DNA from: Cristatella mucedo
Lineage: Eukaryota; Bryozoa; Phylactolaemata; Cristatellidae
Length of the DNA: 64,000 nt
NCBI GenBank assembly: GCA_009760855.2
Contig: WPIO01000089.1
Location: 478,501-542,500, forward strand
Reading direction: 5' to 3'
Part shown: piece after piece, positions 1-11,786 of the stretch
Layout: the number at the start of each line of letters is the position of its first letter
How positions within the stretch are numbered: the first letter of the stretch is position 1
Translations under genes and position numbers: made by a program
The notes under the pieces: model-generated
The model's database searches: none
What the model saw: the letters and a program-made list of their open reading frames with translations, nothing else
Told to the model about the DNA's origin: nothing

Positions 1-471
1 ATGCTATGACCATATGGGACGGTAATGAAACTACTGAAGTGATAGATGAACGGAGGACAATGACGACTATGTAGTCAGAAAGAGTCCATTTAAAACTATA
101 TTTTAAACTATTTTAAACATTTTAAACTATATTTAAGCTATCATTACTGAAACTTCCAAGTCTGTGGGACCTTAGCCGTGCGTAAAGACGCACGCTCGCC
201 GGTTCAACCCCCGAGGGCGATGCATCGTTTTTTTTCAACTTTAGTGTTACAGCACACGTCGATGTGAATCGCCGTGTTTACAAGAAATTGAAGCAATGGC
301 TCAGCTACTTTTTACTTTCATTTTACAGCAGTGCTCGCATTCTCGCACATAGATTTTTCATGTCGAGCATGGTGCTGAAAAAGGTTAAGCGTGTGCGATT
401 GCCTAAGACTGCTGTCTCCATTAGCGAAAGCTTAGGACAGACCGACGATGAACGTGAGCGATGTGAATGAA

Positions 472-745
472 CCCCACCTAGCAAGTGCGTAGCCCACCTG
501 GAAATGTTCATCCCACCTGGCAAGTGCGATGCCCACCTGGAAAGTGCGATGCCTACTGGCAATGTGCAGCCCACCTGGCAAGTGATGTGCCCACCTGGCA
601 ATGTGCAGCCCACCTGGCAAGTGCATAGCCCACCTGGAAATTGTTAGCCTACCTGGAAAGTGTGATGCCCACCTGGCAATGTGCAGCCCACCTGGCAAGT
701 GAGGTGCCCACCTGGCAATGTGCAGCCCACCTGGCAATGCGCAGT
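472..745. repeat. Minisatellite, about 20-bp unit
   Basis: About 14 imperfect units of the type GCCCACCTGGCAAGTGCGAT or its shorter variant GCCCACCTGGCAATGTGCA alternate. CACCTGG is the invariant core. Open frames across it on both strands are repeat artefacts. Confidence 0.9.
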
Positions 746-880
746 CGATGGCGCTCAAGCACGGTTTGACGGCATGTCTCCTGGATGGGCAACGAGCTCT
801 ACAGAATCCAAATCGTATCACCTCGTTGACACGTGCCGCCGCAGAACGGCCACGCTCTACGGCTTCGTCCGGTCCTTTAC

Positions 881-1490
881 GTAATAATAATAATAACTCA
901 CTTGATAAAGCGCCCTCAGAAAACTCAATCTCTTTCTAGGCGCTTTATATTTGGTGCAAAGGAAACACTATCGGATGGTTAGTAGTAGCTTGCTCGATAA
1001 ACAGCAAGAACAGCATGGTTAGGGGTGACATGCACAGGGTCAGCATACGAATGCGGTTAGTTGCAGAATGCACAGTACCAGCAAGCATAAGCACATGAAG
1101 GACGAATCACAGAGATCCACTAAATGCTGTCATAAATAGGTGCATTTTTAATTTCTTTTTAAATGTGGATAAGTCAGGGGATGTTGTGACGCAAGTCTAG
1201 AGTGAGTTCCAGGCTTTGGGAGCAAACGAGCTAGAGGCACGGTCTCCAAAGGATTGGAGATTTGTACGAGGTATAGGTAAACAGTTCGATTCCGAGAAGC
1301 GGGTGGTACGATGCTTAGCCTGGTGGGGCAGTAGATCTGATAGGTAGGCTGGAGCCAAAAAATGAAGGGACTTAAAAATGAGTGACAAAACCGTGAAGTC
1401 GGTGCGTTGCTTGACTGGCAGCCAGTTCAGGTCTGCGAGGAGTAGTGTGATGTGGCAAGTGCGACGCTCACGACAGACATGCCTAGTCGC
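881..1490 (-). mobile_element. L2-like LINE 3' part, inverted
   Basis: The minus strand runs from the LADLNWLPVKQR-type region through FLAPAYLSDLLPHQAKHRTT and FGDRASSSFAPKAWNSL to the hairpin tail and AAT (ATT) repeats at 881-960. Frameshifts are present. Confidence 0.82.
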
Positions 1491-2740
1491 AGAGATGTAG
1501 CATCCTCTAGGACTGCCTCTCTGGCGTCGACTGCTAGATTGTCACTCCAGACTCTGCTCGGTTCCGGTTTGCGTCAAGTGAACGAATGGCAAGCAGCTTC
1601 GCAGCGAGCTGGATTTGAATTGAGTCCCTGGATTTTTGATTCAGTAACACTGGCCACTAGCTTGCCCTACCAGGAAAGCTCTGTTCTAATCTAAGCCGTG
1701 TAAGCCCGAACTGGCAACAGCCATCAGCAATCGCGAACAGGGTTATCGGGAAATTTTAGCGCAGATGGCGGGATCACAAACCTGAGAATGTCACTCCCTT
1801 GCTGCTCATAACTGCGCTTGTTTAAGATCTCGCGACTACTGATTGGCCTCAGCTTAAGCTCATCCATTCATGGCCGTTCCTAGCTACCCTGTCATGGAAC
1901 ACGTAACTCCTCATAGAGTATCAACGTAGCAGCATATCTTTGCGCTCTCCTGCTGCCGCTTTGGGTGCTTCTTTTTTTAGCCACAATTTCCCACCAATTC
2001 ATATCCGTTAACATCATTGAATATTCTGCTGCAACTGCAATTTTGCTGTCTTTTTAGAGATTTTTGCAATTGCCAATCAATTTCGCATCAAAACTTTGTT
2101 ACGTATCACGCGCACTACGGGAAACTCTTCTTGAAAACAAGTGTCTATTCCTCGTGACTTTGTGGGTGTGCCAATGCAACTCAGAGATTTGCCTCTAGAG
2201 CAGCGGATTTAGAAACAGAAGCAGCCGAAACAAGAGCACCAGCCATTTTTTCCGCTAAATGCGCAAGAGAAAACGTAGCCAACGGCAGATGCCATTCACA
2301 AGGTCGAGGGTCAAGCGTGGGGGAACGAGACCGTCGATCGCGGAGATTGATCTGGTAATCCAGTCGCATTTTTATTAACCATGCTTAAATATAGTCACAG
2401 CTGCTTAAAGACATTAATATAATCAGGACGCAGTCAGTACCCTCTGCATGTCACTTGCCTTGAGTACCCCTAACTTAAAAGTGAATAAGAAAAAATCAGA
2501 AACATTCTGACTGACGATGCAAATGGTCTCCCTGCCAATTCGCCTTAAACTTAACAGTCTTCAATGATGACAGAACAGGCATTTTTACCAGATTTCATAC
2601 CATTTTTGCTGTTAAAAAAGTTAATTGATTTGTCAGACTTAATGTTGGAAGTTCAATTTTATTCTCTTTTGAAATTGAGAAATTTTGCTGACCACCCAAA
2701 ACTGGTTGCAAGATACTAAAGACTATTCATTTAATTATAC
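1491..2740. other. No gene recognised
   Basis: Mixed AT-rich sequence with only short open frames and no recognisable domain or repeat beyond LINE remnants at the left edge. Confidence 0.5.
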
Positions 2741-2885
2741 TGGCCGCGATAGCTCAGCAGGTAAGGTGCTCGCTTTTTACAACCGGGTTCGTGGGTTCGA
2801 GTGCAGGGTGGGTGCAGCGGGCGATCCTTATTGCCAACTGCAAGCAGCAATGATGGTCGTTAAGGCACTTCTGCCTCAATAAACA
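2741..2885 (+). mobile_element. SINE 1, tRNA-derived
   Basis: The head resembles a tRNA: A-box TAGCTCAGCAGGTAAGG and B-box GGGTTCGAGTGC at the right spacing, but the acceptor stem is not complementary. The body is GGCGATCCTTATTGCCAACT then GGTCGTTAAGGC, ending TAAATCAGCTAA. Confidence 0.8.
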
Positions 2886-4990
2886 TGAGGCTGTTAAATC
2901 AGCTAATATTTTTAATTAAATTTTAATTGAACTTTCCGTTCTTGATGACATTATTGAGAATTTTTTATAAGTGAGGCCTCTCAGTAGAAATTAATATCAT
3001 TGGCGCGAAATATATGTAAGTGTTGATAGTTGACAATTAAGAAAATTAAAAACAATCCTCAAGCCAGGCAAGCCCAGGTATGGAGACCAGATCTTTGCAA
3101 AGAACGGACTCAGATGTATCTAATGGGCAGTAATTGAGTCTGTCGGACAGAAGAGCTTGGTGGATAAAGTGGCACTTAAAGACACCAACACCCAATCATA
3201 TATAATGACCGTGACCTCTTGTCTATTCAGATGCTGCGGCGATCGATGCATCAGGGCATTATCACACCTTGGTTACTGCTCAGTACAATTTCGACAGTCT
3301 CTTAAAGATATCCAGGAATAATTTTTGTTAATGAGCTGTTTGTGAATAAAATAATTAATCCCTAAAGTTAAATCAAGAAACGTTTGGAGGAAATCTTTAC
3401 AACAGGAACAGTGATAAGACGGTAGTTGTTAAGAATATCTGAAGTAATATCTGCACAGGCAGTCTCTGATTTTTAGAAGTCGATAATCAATGTATGCAAG
3501 CTAAAATCAGTTTAGCTGTACTATTTAACTGCATGTATATGGTGCTTGACATCCAAAAGAGATATATACTATTGTGCAAGAAAGGCAAAAGAATATGTCG
3601 TGCCGTTTACGTAAGTCAAATTCGTGTCCCCCTAAATGTGAGGCAAGAGTGAATCATTCTCATCCATTTTGATAGAAAAAATATCCATCTATTGATAAGC
3701 AAAGGTTTTCTACTTTATCAAATAGCAGTACAAGTTATAATGCGCAACTGGCGACCTATTGCAGTTGGTTTAAATTTTCAGCTTTCAGGTTACCAGCGGA
3801 GCTCTGTCCATTCTTGTAGTGAGGATACTCCTTGTGATTCAGTCCAGGCAGGAACCAGCAATGCAGCCTAAAACATTAAGGCTGCCAATACTAACCTGTT
3901 TACGTGCTTGGACTTGCTGCATAAGTGATCCTATAGATTATTACATTTTTAAGGGCGCGAATTTTGTGTAAGCATTTCAATAAGGACAATCACACAAGCC
4001 ACGATTTCTGTTGCTTCGACTCATAAAGATATTCCAAAATTTCTTTATGTTTTAAAGTAACTAATGCCATTTGCAGTAAAAAAAAACTGATAAGTAACTA
4101 ACACCAATAATAAATGTAGTAATGTTATAAAACAGACCTGATGAAAAGTGGCCAGACTCCTTAAGCGGCAGCTTACGTAGCAACATTGTTTGTAAGGTTT
4201 GAAAGTAAAAGTCAGACATACAAAGACACTGGGGAAGCTAATGTCCGTAGATGTCGCAATATCATAGTCTAGCCAATATCTCGATAATATCACGTAATTT
4301 CTAAGCACCAGCTCCAAGTGCGAAAATGAGTGTGTTGGTCCCAAAAAAGGGAAGGCAAGAAAAAGTGTCTATAGTGCTACGTCTGTATCGCATATTGGGC
4401 AAAGCGGCCTTTTCTCGAGATTTATTTGCAGGAACAGCTCCGTACCGTAACAACAAAGATCTCAGCTATGCTACCCTGGCATCTGAGCGTGTTCTCGCAG
4501 CCCTAACACTGGCCTTAAACAGAGATCCTGTACAGTTCCGGCGTCTGGGTGCTTATTTCAGTCCGCTTGTAAAGGTTCCGTATGTATAGCACTTAGTCGC
4601 CGAGCTTTATTTTACTGCTATGCATTTTTCATAAAATAACATAAAGTAAAGCAAAATATATTAATTTAGTGTCTCATATCGGTAGTTTCATTGTAATTAC
4701 AATTACTACTACATATGCCTACAGGATAGCGATAATCCGTTGTGGAGAGGGTCCTGCGAAGAATTCTGCAGAATAACCGAGTACTATAAACATCGTCCCT
4801 GGGTTTTCATCCAAGATATCCATCGCAGAAACTCCAATAGACACTGCTCATCCTAATTTGAGCATCATGTTTAGTTTTTTCTTTCTCATAGCATCACAGA
4901 CCTAGCTTGACCAAACACTAAGATCACTTGATCAAACGCAATAATCTGTCCGTTTGCTGGGCCTCGCGTCCAAAAACTTTCTCTCCTGGT
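2886..4990. other. No gene recognised
   Basis: AT-rich sequence. The longest frames are under 100 codons and have no recognisable motif. Confidence 0.5.
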
Positions 4991-5209
4991 TTAACGAATG
5001 ATATCAGACGGCGCGTTGGAGCGGTAGTAGTAGAGAGGCTGCATCGCGCCCTCGCTGAGCGTGTAGTAGCCATCCCCAGCTGCATTCCAGCAGAATGCCT
5101 CACCCTGTGGCACGTTCTGCACCGAGACCTTACTAGGCGATCGCTCCAGTGCCGCCCGAATGTCGGCTTGTCCGCTCTGCAGCTGGTAATGCCAGACTCC
5201 GACCTTCGT
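4991..5209 (-). pseudogene. Second copy of gene 1 terminal exon, open but without its splice acceptor
   Basis: The 219-nt stretch is open to its TAA stop and closely resembles 15619-15840: VWHYQLQSGQADIRAAL, GEAFCWNAAGDGYYTLSEG, MQPLYYYR. The base pair that forms the AG acceptor in the intact copy (TAG) reads TAC here. An alternative acceptor (GAAG/GTCGG) exists a few bases downstream. It may be the remains of a partial tandem duplication or, less likely, an alternative last exon. The substitutions look mild, so decay is recent or selection persisted. Confidence 0.65.
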
Positions 5210-5309
5210 GTACAAACATAAACAGTACAAAAATTTTATACGGGAGGGCATCAGTGCCTGAAGCTCGTCGTCGTTCTCGCAGTCCTGAGGCTCGCCGAGT
5301 GATCAAGCG

Positions 5310-5530
5310 TGCCACGATGCGATCAAGCCTCGTTGTGATCAAGCGTGCCTCGATGTGATCAAGCCTCGATGTGATCAAGCCTCGATGTGATCAAGCCTCG
5401 ATGTGATCAAGCCTCGATGTGATCAAGCCTCGATGTGATCAAGCCTCGATGTGATCAAGCCTCGATGGGATCAAGTCTCAATGTAATCAAGCATGCCTTA
5501 TTGTGATCAAGCTTCGATGTGATCAGGCGT
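5310..5530. repeat. Minisatellite, 16-bp unit GATCAAGCCTCGATGT
   Basis: Six near-perfect 16-bp units from 5358 are flanked by longer 20-bp variants (GATCAAGCGTGCCTCGATGT). The array lies about 100 bp upstream, in the minus sense, of the duplicated terminal exon of gene 1. Confidence 0.9.
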
Positions 5531-5554
5531 GCCGCGATATAAAATATGAAAATA

Positions 5555-5665
5555 TGATTCATTTGTATAGCGCCCAAAGAGAACTAAATCTCTATTCAGG
5601 CGCTTCACATATGCCTCAGGGCTCGAGCCCACGATCTCAGCCAGACCTTAGTCGGGGCGATGACA
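5555..5665 (-). mobile_element. SINE 2 copy, inverted
   Basis: The minus strand has a tRNA-like B-box region (GATCGTGGGCTCGAGCCC), then GGCATATGTGAAGCGCCTGA and TTTAGTTCTCTTTGGGCGCT. The second half is homologous to the 3' tail of the L2-like LINE. Confidence 0.7.
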
Positions 5666-6019
5666 GCCGCGAAGGCTCTAATTGCTTAATCGTGCAATAG
5701 TTTCCGAATCTACGTCTCTGTAGCTCGCTTCTTGTATGGTCTTCCTGCTGGTGCCGTGTGACGTCTGTATATAGTTTCAGTTTTCTTGTGGCGCTATACT
5801 AATAAATTGTATTGCTTGTGTGTCCTAAACGTCGGAACTGCTACATTACACCACGGCACATCAATCCAAGTTGACTCTCCAATCAAGCAGTGTACAAACG
5901 CGAGGAGGAGGAGATTCTGCGACTCACCTCCGGTGACCTATGGTGACCTCTGGATGCATTCATACCATCCTCCTCCTCCTGCTATGGTTTCCTACCGTTC
6001 TGAAGAGCTTTTTCGTCAG

Positions 6020-6330
6020 ACCGACTTGAACACATTTAAAAAGTGCTTCAAAACGCACCTATTTATGATAATATGTAGTGTTTCCCTGTGATTCGTCCTG
6101 TATGTGCTTATGCGCGCTGACACTGTTGCATGCTGCCACTAAGCACACTTGCATGCTGACCCGGTGCATGTCACCGCTAACCATGTTATTCGTGTTGTTT
6201 ATCAAACACGATACCACTCACCATTCAATCGTGTTTCCTTTGCAGCAAATGTAAAGCAATAGAAAGAAATTGGGTTCTCTGAGGGCGCTTTATCAATTGC
6301 ATTATTATTAGTAGTAGTAGTAGTAGTATT
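6020..6330 (+). mobile_element. L2-like LINE 3' end
   Basis: It begins within TFKKCFKTHLFMI, continues through the 3' untranslated part and the tail AAATGTAAAG...GGCGCTTTATCA and ends with ATT/AGT repeats. It is flanked by two diverged copies of a segment of about 95 bp. Confidence 0.78.
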
Positions 6331-6760
6331 CTGCGACTCGCCTCCGGTGACCTCTGGATGCCTTCAAACCCCCTCCTCCTACGGTCTCCTACCGATCTAA
6401 AGAGCTTTCTCGTCAGGCCGCACGTCTCATTACCCGTTCTTCTGGCTCCGACTCTGACCGCCTCTGGTTGTGGCCCAGCTTACCAGCTTCAAGTCTCTTT
6501 GACACCGAGCCTTCAGCTAATAAGCTCTCAGAGCCCGGAACTCAATACCTACCGGCATCAAGTCATCTCCTGATTTTCCGACATTCAAGTAGCAGCTAAG
6601 AACCTGCCCGCTCCTCACAGCATTTTCTCCGTCCATGAGTGAACTTCCCTGTTTGTGCTTGTCTGTTCTGAACTTGCGCCCTCTTTGACTAACTAGTTTG
6701 CCTTCTGTTCCGCATCATCCAAGTGCCTACAAAAAGATTTGGGCGCAACATCATTTTTTT
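6331..6760 (+). mobile_element. Degenerate LINE-like fragment
   Basis: It begins with the segment also seen at 5915-6020, then carries a frameshifted LINE C-terminus (SEPGTQ / NSIPTGIKSSPDFPTFK-like) and a weak tail (AAGTGCCTACAAAAAGATTT). It is heavily decayed. Confidence 0.5.
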
Positions 6761-6836
6761 CAGTTTCCATTGTTATTAAAATCTGTGTACAGCGATAGTC
6801 GGAAATTGCAGCGGTCGCATCTGCAGCTACACATAC

Positions 6837-6973
6837 CGTATTTAGAATTTGCGCGCCATCTCACGAGGACATCACCTCCCGTCGGCCCACTGTTTCCGAC
6901 CAAGATGGCGTTAAAGCTAGAGCCGGTTCCAGCGATATTCATCCGAGGTCCACCAAAGTGAATGGGCTTGAAT
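6837..6973 (-). pseudogene. Degenerate copy of gene 1 fourth exon
   Basis: On the minus strand this matches the exon at 16040-16174: acceptor TTGCAG, IHFGGPRMNIAGTGS, then GPTGGDVL, and a donor ACG/GTATGTG. It is 137 nt instead of 135. One extra base lies just after the acceptor and another after GDVL. Removing the second would restore an RDG-like Asp-Gly motif followed by QILN. Used as it stands, the exon shifts frame twice. No copy of the first three exons was found between 7 and 15.6 kb, so this is a partial duplication. Confidence 0.7.
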
Positions 6974-7619
6974 CTGCAACGAAATAAATGCAGAACTTCT
7001 AATCAAAATTTCCCCGCCACTGGGCTTATTCAACAGTATCTTAAGAAGTAGTCATGATGACTACTCATATCTAAGGACGTAACGAGAAAGCTCTGGCGAG
7101 AGAGCGTCGCCTTTAAGCCAGCCGACAGGGGCACGCCGTCCAACTGCTTCCGTTGGGTGATTGGCAGAAGGTCAAGCTCAAACCCTACTTAGATAGAACT
7201 CCTGGCTCGCAGCAGATGCTCGCAGCCCCTCCGTGTGAAACAGATTCGCCCTTATCAGCCAATTGCATATTATTATTATTATTATTATTCGCCTTATCAG
7301 CCAATTGCACGAAGAAACTTCAAAAGTCTGAAATATTTGAACTTGAGACTCCAAATCTTGAGTCCGTGACGAGAAGCATCCGAATACTGCGTGGCGCTTA
7401 CTCTAACGTTTAAGTACCGCATGAGTAGCCTCTGGTGCATTCTGGGCTTTCGCTGAGATTTAGACGTGTGACGAGTCACGGTAACCAAAAGAGTGACAGC
7501 TCGATAAATCATACGGGACGACAGGTCTCTTAGTTCAGCATTATTTTAACGCAAGAATAACTGCCGTTTGAGTACTTCTCATGTGAGTTAACGCCTGTTT
7601 CTGCGAGAGAAAAAAGACA

Positions 7620-7770
7620 TTACTTGTGTTTATAGCGCCCTAAGAGGACTTAATCTCTATTCAGGTGCTTCAGATATGCCGCGGGGCTTGAGTGCACGAC
7701 CTCGGTCATCAAATACGTTCATTTGACATCGATCGTTAAAAGCAAGCTCCGTAACCCCTGGGCCAAACCA
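7620..7770 (-). mobile_element. SINE 2 copy, inverted
   Basis: The minus strand has GGCCCAGGGGTTACGGAGCT, GAGGTCGTGCACTCAAGCCC and the LINE-like tail AAGCACCTGAATAGAGATTA with AGTCCTCTTAGGGCGCTATA. Confidence 0.72.
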
Positions 7771-8039
7771 GTGCGACAAATTGGTCCACACAGCTCATGG
7801 CTGCTAACTTGAGACCTACAAGGTCAGGTCGGATATGGATATAAACTATGCGGACAATCAGGCCTGTCTAATGTAAGACTTCTGCTGACAAGGCAGACCC
7901 ACGTGACTGTGTGTGCACGCAGCTTCCGCTCCGCGGACGAGGCAGACCAGCGTGACTGTGTGTGCACGCAGCTTCCGCTCCGCGGATGAGGCTGACCAGC
8001 GTGGCTCGACGCTCCCGCAAGATGCTCGGTCTGGCAGGA
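7771..8039. other. Short tandem duplication, no gene
   Basis: CGTGACTGTGTGTGCACGCAGCTTCC-type sequence of about 49 bp is repeated at 7902 and 7951, so the overlapping frames are duplicates of each other. Confidence 0.6.
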
Positions 8040-8620
8040 CAGGACACTTTACTAGCGTGCACCAGCCAGCCTATCAGACGTCCTCGCTACTCCATTCACG
8101 TGCTCTCGCACCATCTCGCACCACCCGCTCTTCAGCGACTAGTCGTCTTGCCGTCCATCGCTCTGACTCGTATCTTCCGGCGATCGACCGATCAGCTCGT
8201 ATGCACCGAAAGTCTGGAACTCGCTTCCGGCTACGGTCACTGCCTGCGATGACCTTGCGTCTTCTTAAGTCCAGCTAAAGACGCACCTGCTCCGGTCAGC
8301 TTACCGTTCGCACCCGTCCTCGTGAGCTGCCGGTCTGTTCTCCTGCTCTAGTATGCTTTGCGTGCGTATTCACCTATACACGATTCAGTGCATGCAACAG
8401 CGCCAGAGGTCATACTAACCGATGACCCAGAGTGCCTGTGTGTTCGCTTTAGCGTGCCGGCCTAAGTACGGTACTTGTCTGCTTGTACGTGCCTGATACC
8501 GTGCGTGTCACTGCACCTTGGCCATCGACTCTTTTGCAGAGAGTATAAAGCGTCCGTATATAAATTAAGTTCTCGTCTAGCGAAATACAACTGACTTATT
8601 ATTATTATATTTATAAAAAG
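8040..8620 (+). mobile_element. LINE C-terminal fragment, third subtype
   Basis: Frameshifted sequence includes SSYAPKVWNSLPATVTACDD-like coding around 8190-8260, a 3' region and a tail with GTATAAAGCGTCC...TTCTCGT...GCGAAATACAACTG and ATT repeats. It is related to the L2-like family but clearly diverged. Confidence 0.6.
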
Positions 8621-8997
8621 GTGTTACTGTTGGCAGCAGTGGGTCTGAGGACCCGGTGAAGAGAACTGCTGGAGCATCTTGGCGAGGACTATTTGTCGTT
8701 TTAGCATGGGAGACGAATTCAGCGATGAGTTCTAAATAGACCAATCAGCCGACTTTGACCGTGCTTGTTAATATTAAGTCACGCTAGGAAAGGGTAGCCG
8801 TGTAGACTGTCGCTAACTAGCAGTCGTCTGGAACGGCGGTATTGTTCTCAGCAGATTCTCTCACCTGGTGGCTCTATTCATAATTCAGTTAGTACTGCTG
8901 CTCTCTTGGTGGGTTTCAACTTTCTCCAAATAGAAATGCCCAATTCTAGTGTCCCTTCCCGCATCAACGCAGCGTCTTGAATTATTTTAAGTCTCCC

Positions 8998-9089
<92 letters not shown>

Positions 9090-10479
9090 TGCCTCACCAT
9101 ATTTTCATGTATTGAATGGTTACGTTTACGGACTCTTGCAATTATTTCAGGAGAGCCTTTGCATTAAAATAGAGATAAAGATCAGTGGCGTCTGAAATCG
9201 GGGATGCTGGCCAATCCAAGGAGGGATTCATCCAACATGTCCCCACCCGCACGCCTCACGCTCGCGGCCATGTTAATTGCTCAAGCACTCACCTTGGGAT
9301 CTCAGAGCCACCAGTCGCGTAGCCGTCATTGAAAACGAAGATTTCAGCCACTCTCGCGAGCTTCACTCGCATATTTGACGAAGTTCAGAGGCTCCTTTGG
9401 AATACCTTCACGTAGGGCGTATTTTCTCGAAAAACACCGGTTTCATATTGCCAATGAAAACGGTGGGCAAATTTCGGAAAACTTCCAACTTTTCATCAGG
9501 ATCCGTGTAATTTCAAAATTAATGCAACCACTATAATTACACTTGCCGCCTACTCTTCAGCATCGTGCGTTCTCTTTACCATGACTCTCACTCCCATTCA
9601 TTCTTAGAAGTGCCAAATCTCTCTCAGTGGGCAATCGCTTAGACGGTCATGTTAACCAAAGAAGCAAGCAAGCTTGTTTAATGACTACCCATCGAATAAT
9701 AATTGTATGCTTAATGGCACCGTAAAAGAACGAAATCTCCAGCTTTACAGATTTACTGCTCCTTACGGTAGAAGCGAGGCAAGAGCAAGCATGCTTAGAC
9801 AAGCATGTGCAACCACGCGCGAAGATAGTCAGTGGGCAAGTAGGAGCCCTAGCTACAATCTTAAGATGTCCATTCTCGTCAGTCCAAAACGTGCATTCTC
9901 GTCAGTCCGAACCTTTAGAACGGTCCACCATGCAGCACAAGTAGCAGTCGCTCAAGTGGTCAGCGGACTCCCGTCAAATTCTTGCGAGAGAAAACTTCGT
10001 TGTCATCTTTTATCCTCGATACCATCACATAGCAACATATATATGATTACTTCTCCAGAATGAATTATTTCACTAGTGACTCACAAATTTACAAAAAAAA
10101 TTGCGAGCAGAGATTTTCCATCAGACCTACTACAGCTTTCTTGCCGTGCACGCAGGTAGAATGAGGTGTCCAGCGAGTCTCAAACAGTCGTGCCAAAATA
10201 AGCCTTCTTACGCCTCACACACCTTAGCAGATTCTTCCATGGAGTACTTTTTCGAGCTCGTCTTTATAAATTGGCCTAGAAATCGGCCATATCAAAATAC
10301 ATTTGCCGGATGCTTGCATCCTCTTGATGTCATCTCAGGAAAATGCAGATCCTATTCGCTTAGGCAGCTGAAGCAAAAATGAATTAGTTATGCTTAAGAC
10401 TCAAATATGTATGCTACTATTTATATTAATATAAATTATTTAGAATGAAGGTATGGATAGTTTTTGTATGATTTATTAA
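8621..10479. other. No gene recognised
   Basis: Contains the TC microsatellite at 8999 and otherwise unique sequence without coding or splice patterns I can support. Confidence 0.45.
8999..9086. repeat. (TC)n microsatellite
   Basis: About 43 uninterrupted TC dinucleotides. Confidence 0.97.
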
Positions 10480-10620
10480 TGCATTTAATAACTGACCAAT
10501 ACCCTTCCTCAAAGGCTGCACTAACCATGTGACCATGCTCGTTTACAGCACATGTAAAGTGCCTAGAAAAATATAAGGTTCTCTGAGGTTGCTACATAAA
10601 TGTATCCTTATTATTACAAT
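10480..10620 (+). mobile_element. L2-like 3' tail only
   Basis: CACTAACCATGTGACCATGC, a spacer, then CATGTAAAGTGCCTAGAAAA and TTCTCTGAGG with ATT repeats at the end. A 5'-truncated insertion of about 140 bp. Confidence 0.72.
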
Positions 10621-11731
10621 TCATTTATTGATCAACAATGAGGATATAAAGATCAAATAATGAACCATTTTTTCATGAAAATTTGATTTTAATTTTACGT
10701 TTTATGTTTTAATTTACTATTTAATAGCGCACGAACAAATACAATTTATAAATATGAACTCATTTTGTTCATTTAAAATCAGAATTTTGGTCATATCCGA
10801 ACATTTATTTTTCAGAAAAATAAATAATTTCTATAATCCTGCTTACAAAAGTAATAAGAATATGGCCATTTTCGATACTTTTGAGGTCTAAGCAATTAGC
10901 TAGGCATGAATTCTACCCAAGAACATGAATAAAATAAAATATATTACTCGGTGCTGTTTAGAATTCTGAGCTCGAGAGAATTTCATCTGACGATCGTTAG
11001 GCCTTCGGAAATTAGCTTGGTTCCAAGGTCGAGCGGCAAGCATTCAGTCTACGCCGCCCGTGGCCGAGGCGATCAAACGCGATTAGATGAAAGGACACAG
11101 AGCGACTGCGTCGTTTGCATGGAAATGTAACTCGACTTTGGGAAGCTATGAGACTGACGCCATTGGTAATTTGTAAATGACGTGCGAATAGGTAATGGGT
11201 TAGTGAGAGCAAACATCAAGGGTCTCGATTATTCACCCCTGGATTATCCACAGGTTTCAGATGACTGAGAACAAACCGAGTCTCTTGAGATCTCCACAGT
11301 AGTTACGCAAGTGACCTAGGTCAGTTAGACGTGACCGTTTCTCTCGTTACGCACGCAACTCGATAGAAAGATACGATGCGAAGAATTCCATCGTTTAGTT
11401 GGTCAACCTTCTGTTGTTCTCGGCAGTCAATAGTTTAGCCAGTTGGAGCCGATTGGCACAATGCTACGTACGCGAAGTAGCAGCACCTGAAGTCCTTTGT
11501 CACAAGCACAAACCGCTCGCTAATACTTCCAAATGAGTGAGACATGCTGGTGAAGGTGGCATATGAATCGCAGGTGCAGCAGCGATGCATGCAGATCAAC
11601 AGTAGTAGACAACAGTAGAGCATCGCAGCAATCAAGAACTTCCATGCCTTAAAAATACGTCCTTGCCCTTAAGGTAGATCGGTACATTCCAACGACGCGA
11701 GTATGCCAAGACGGTCACTGCTGCACATATG

Positions 11732-11786
<55 letters not shown>

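Noticed and set aside
2741-2815. A possible functional tRNA gene.
   Set aside because: A- and B-boxes are present but the acceptor and anticodon stems do not pair, and the same sequence recurs with a shared non-tRNA body, so it is a SINE.
8999-9195. A frame with a long Leu-Ser repeat.
   Set aside because: It is the translation of the TC microsatellite.
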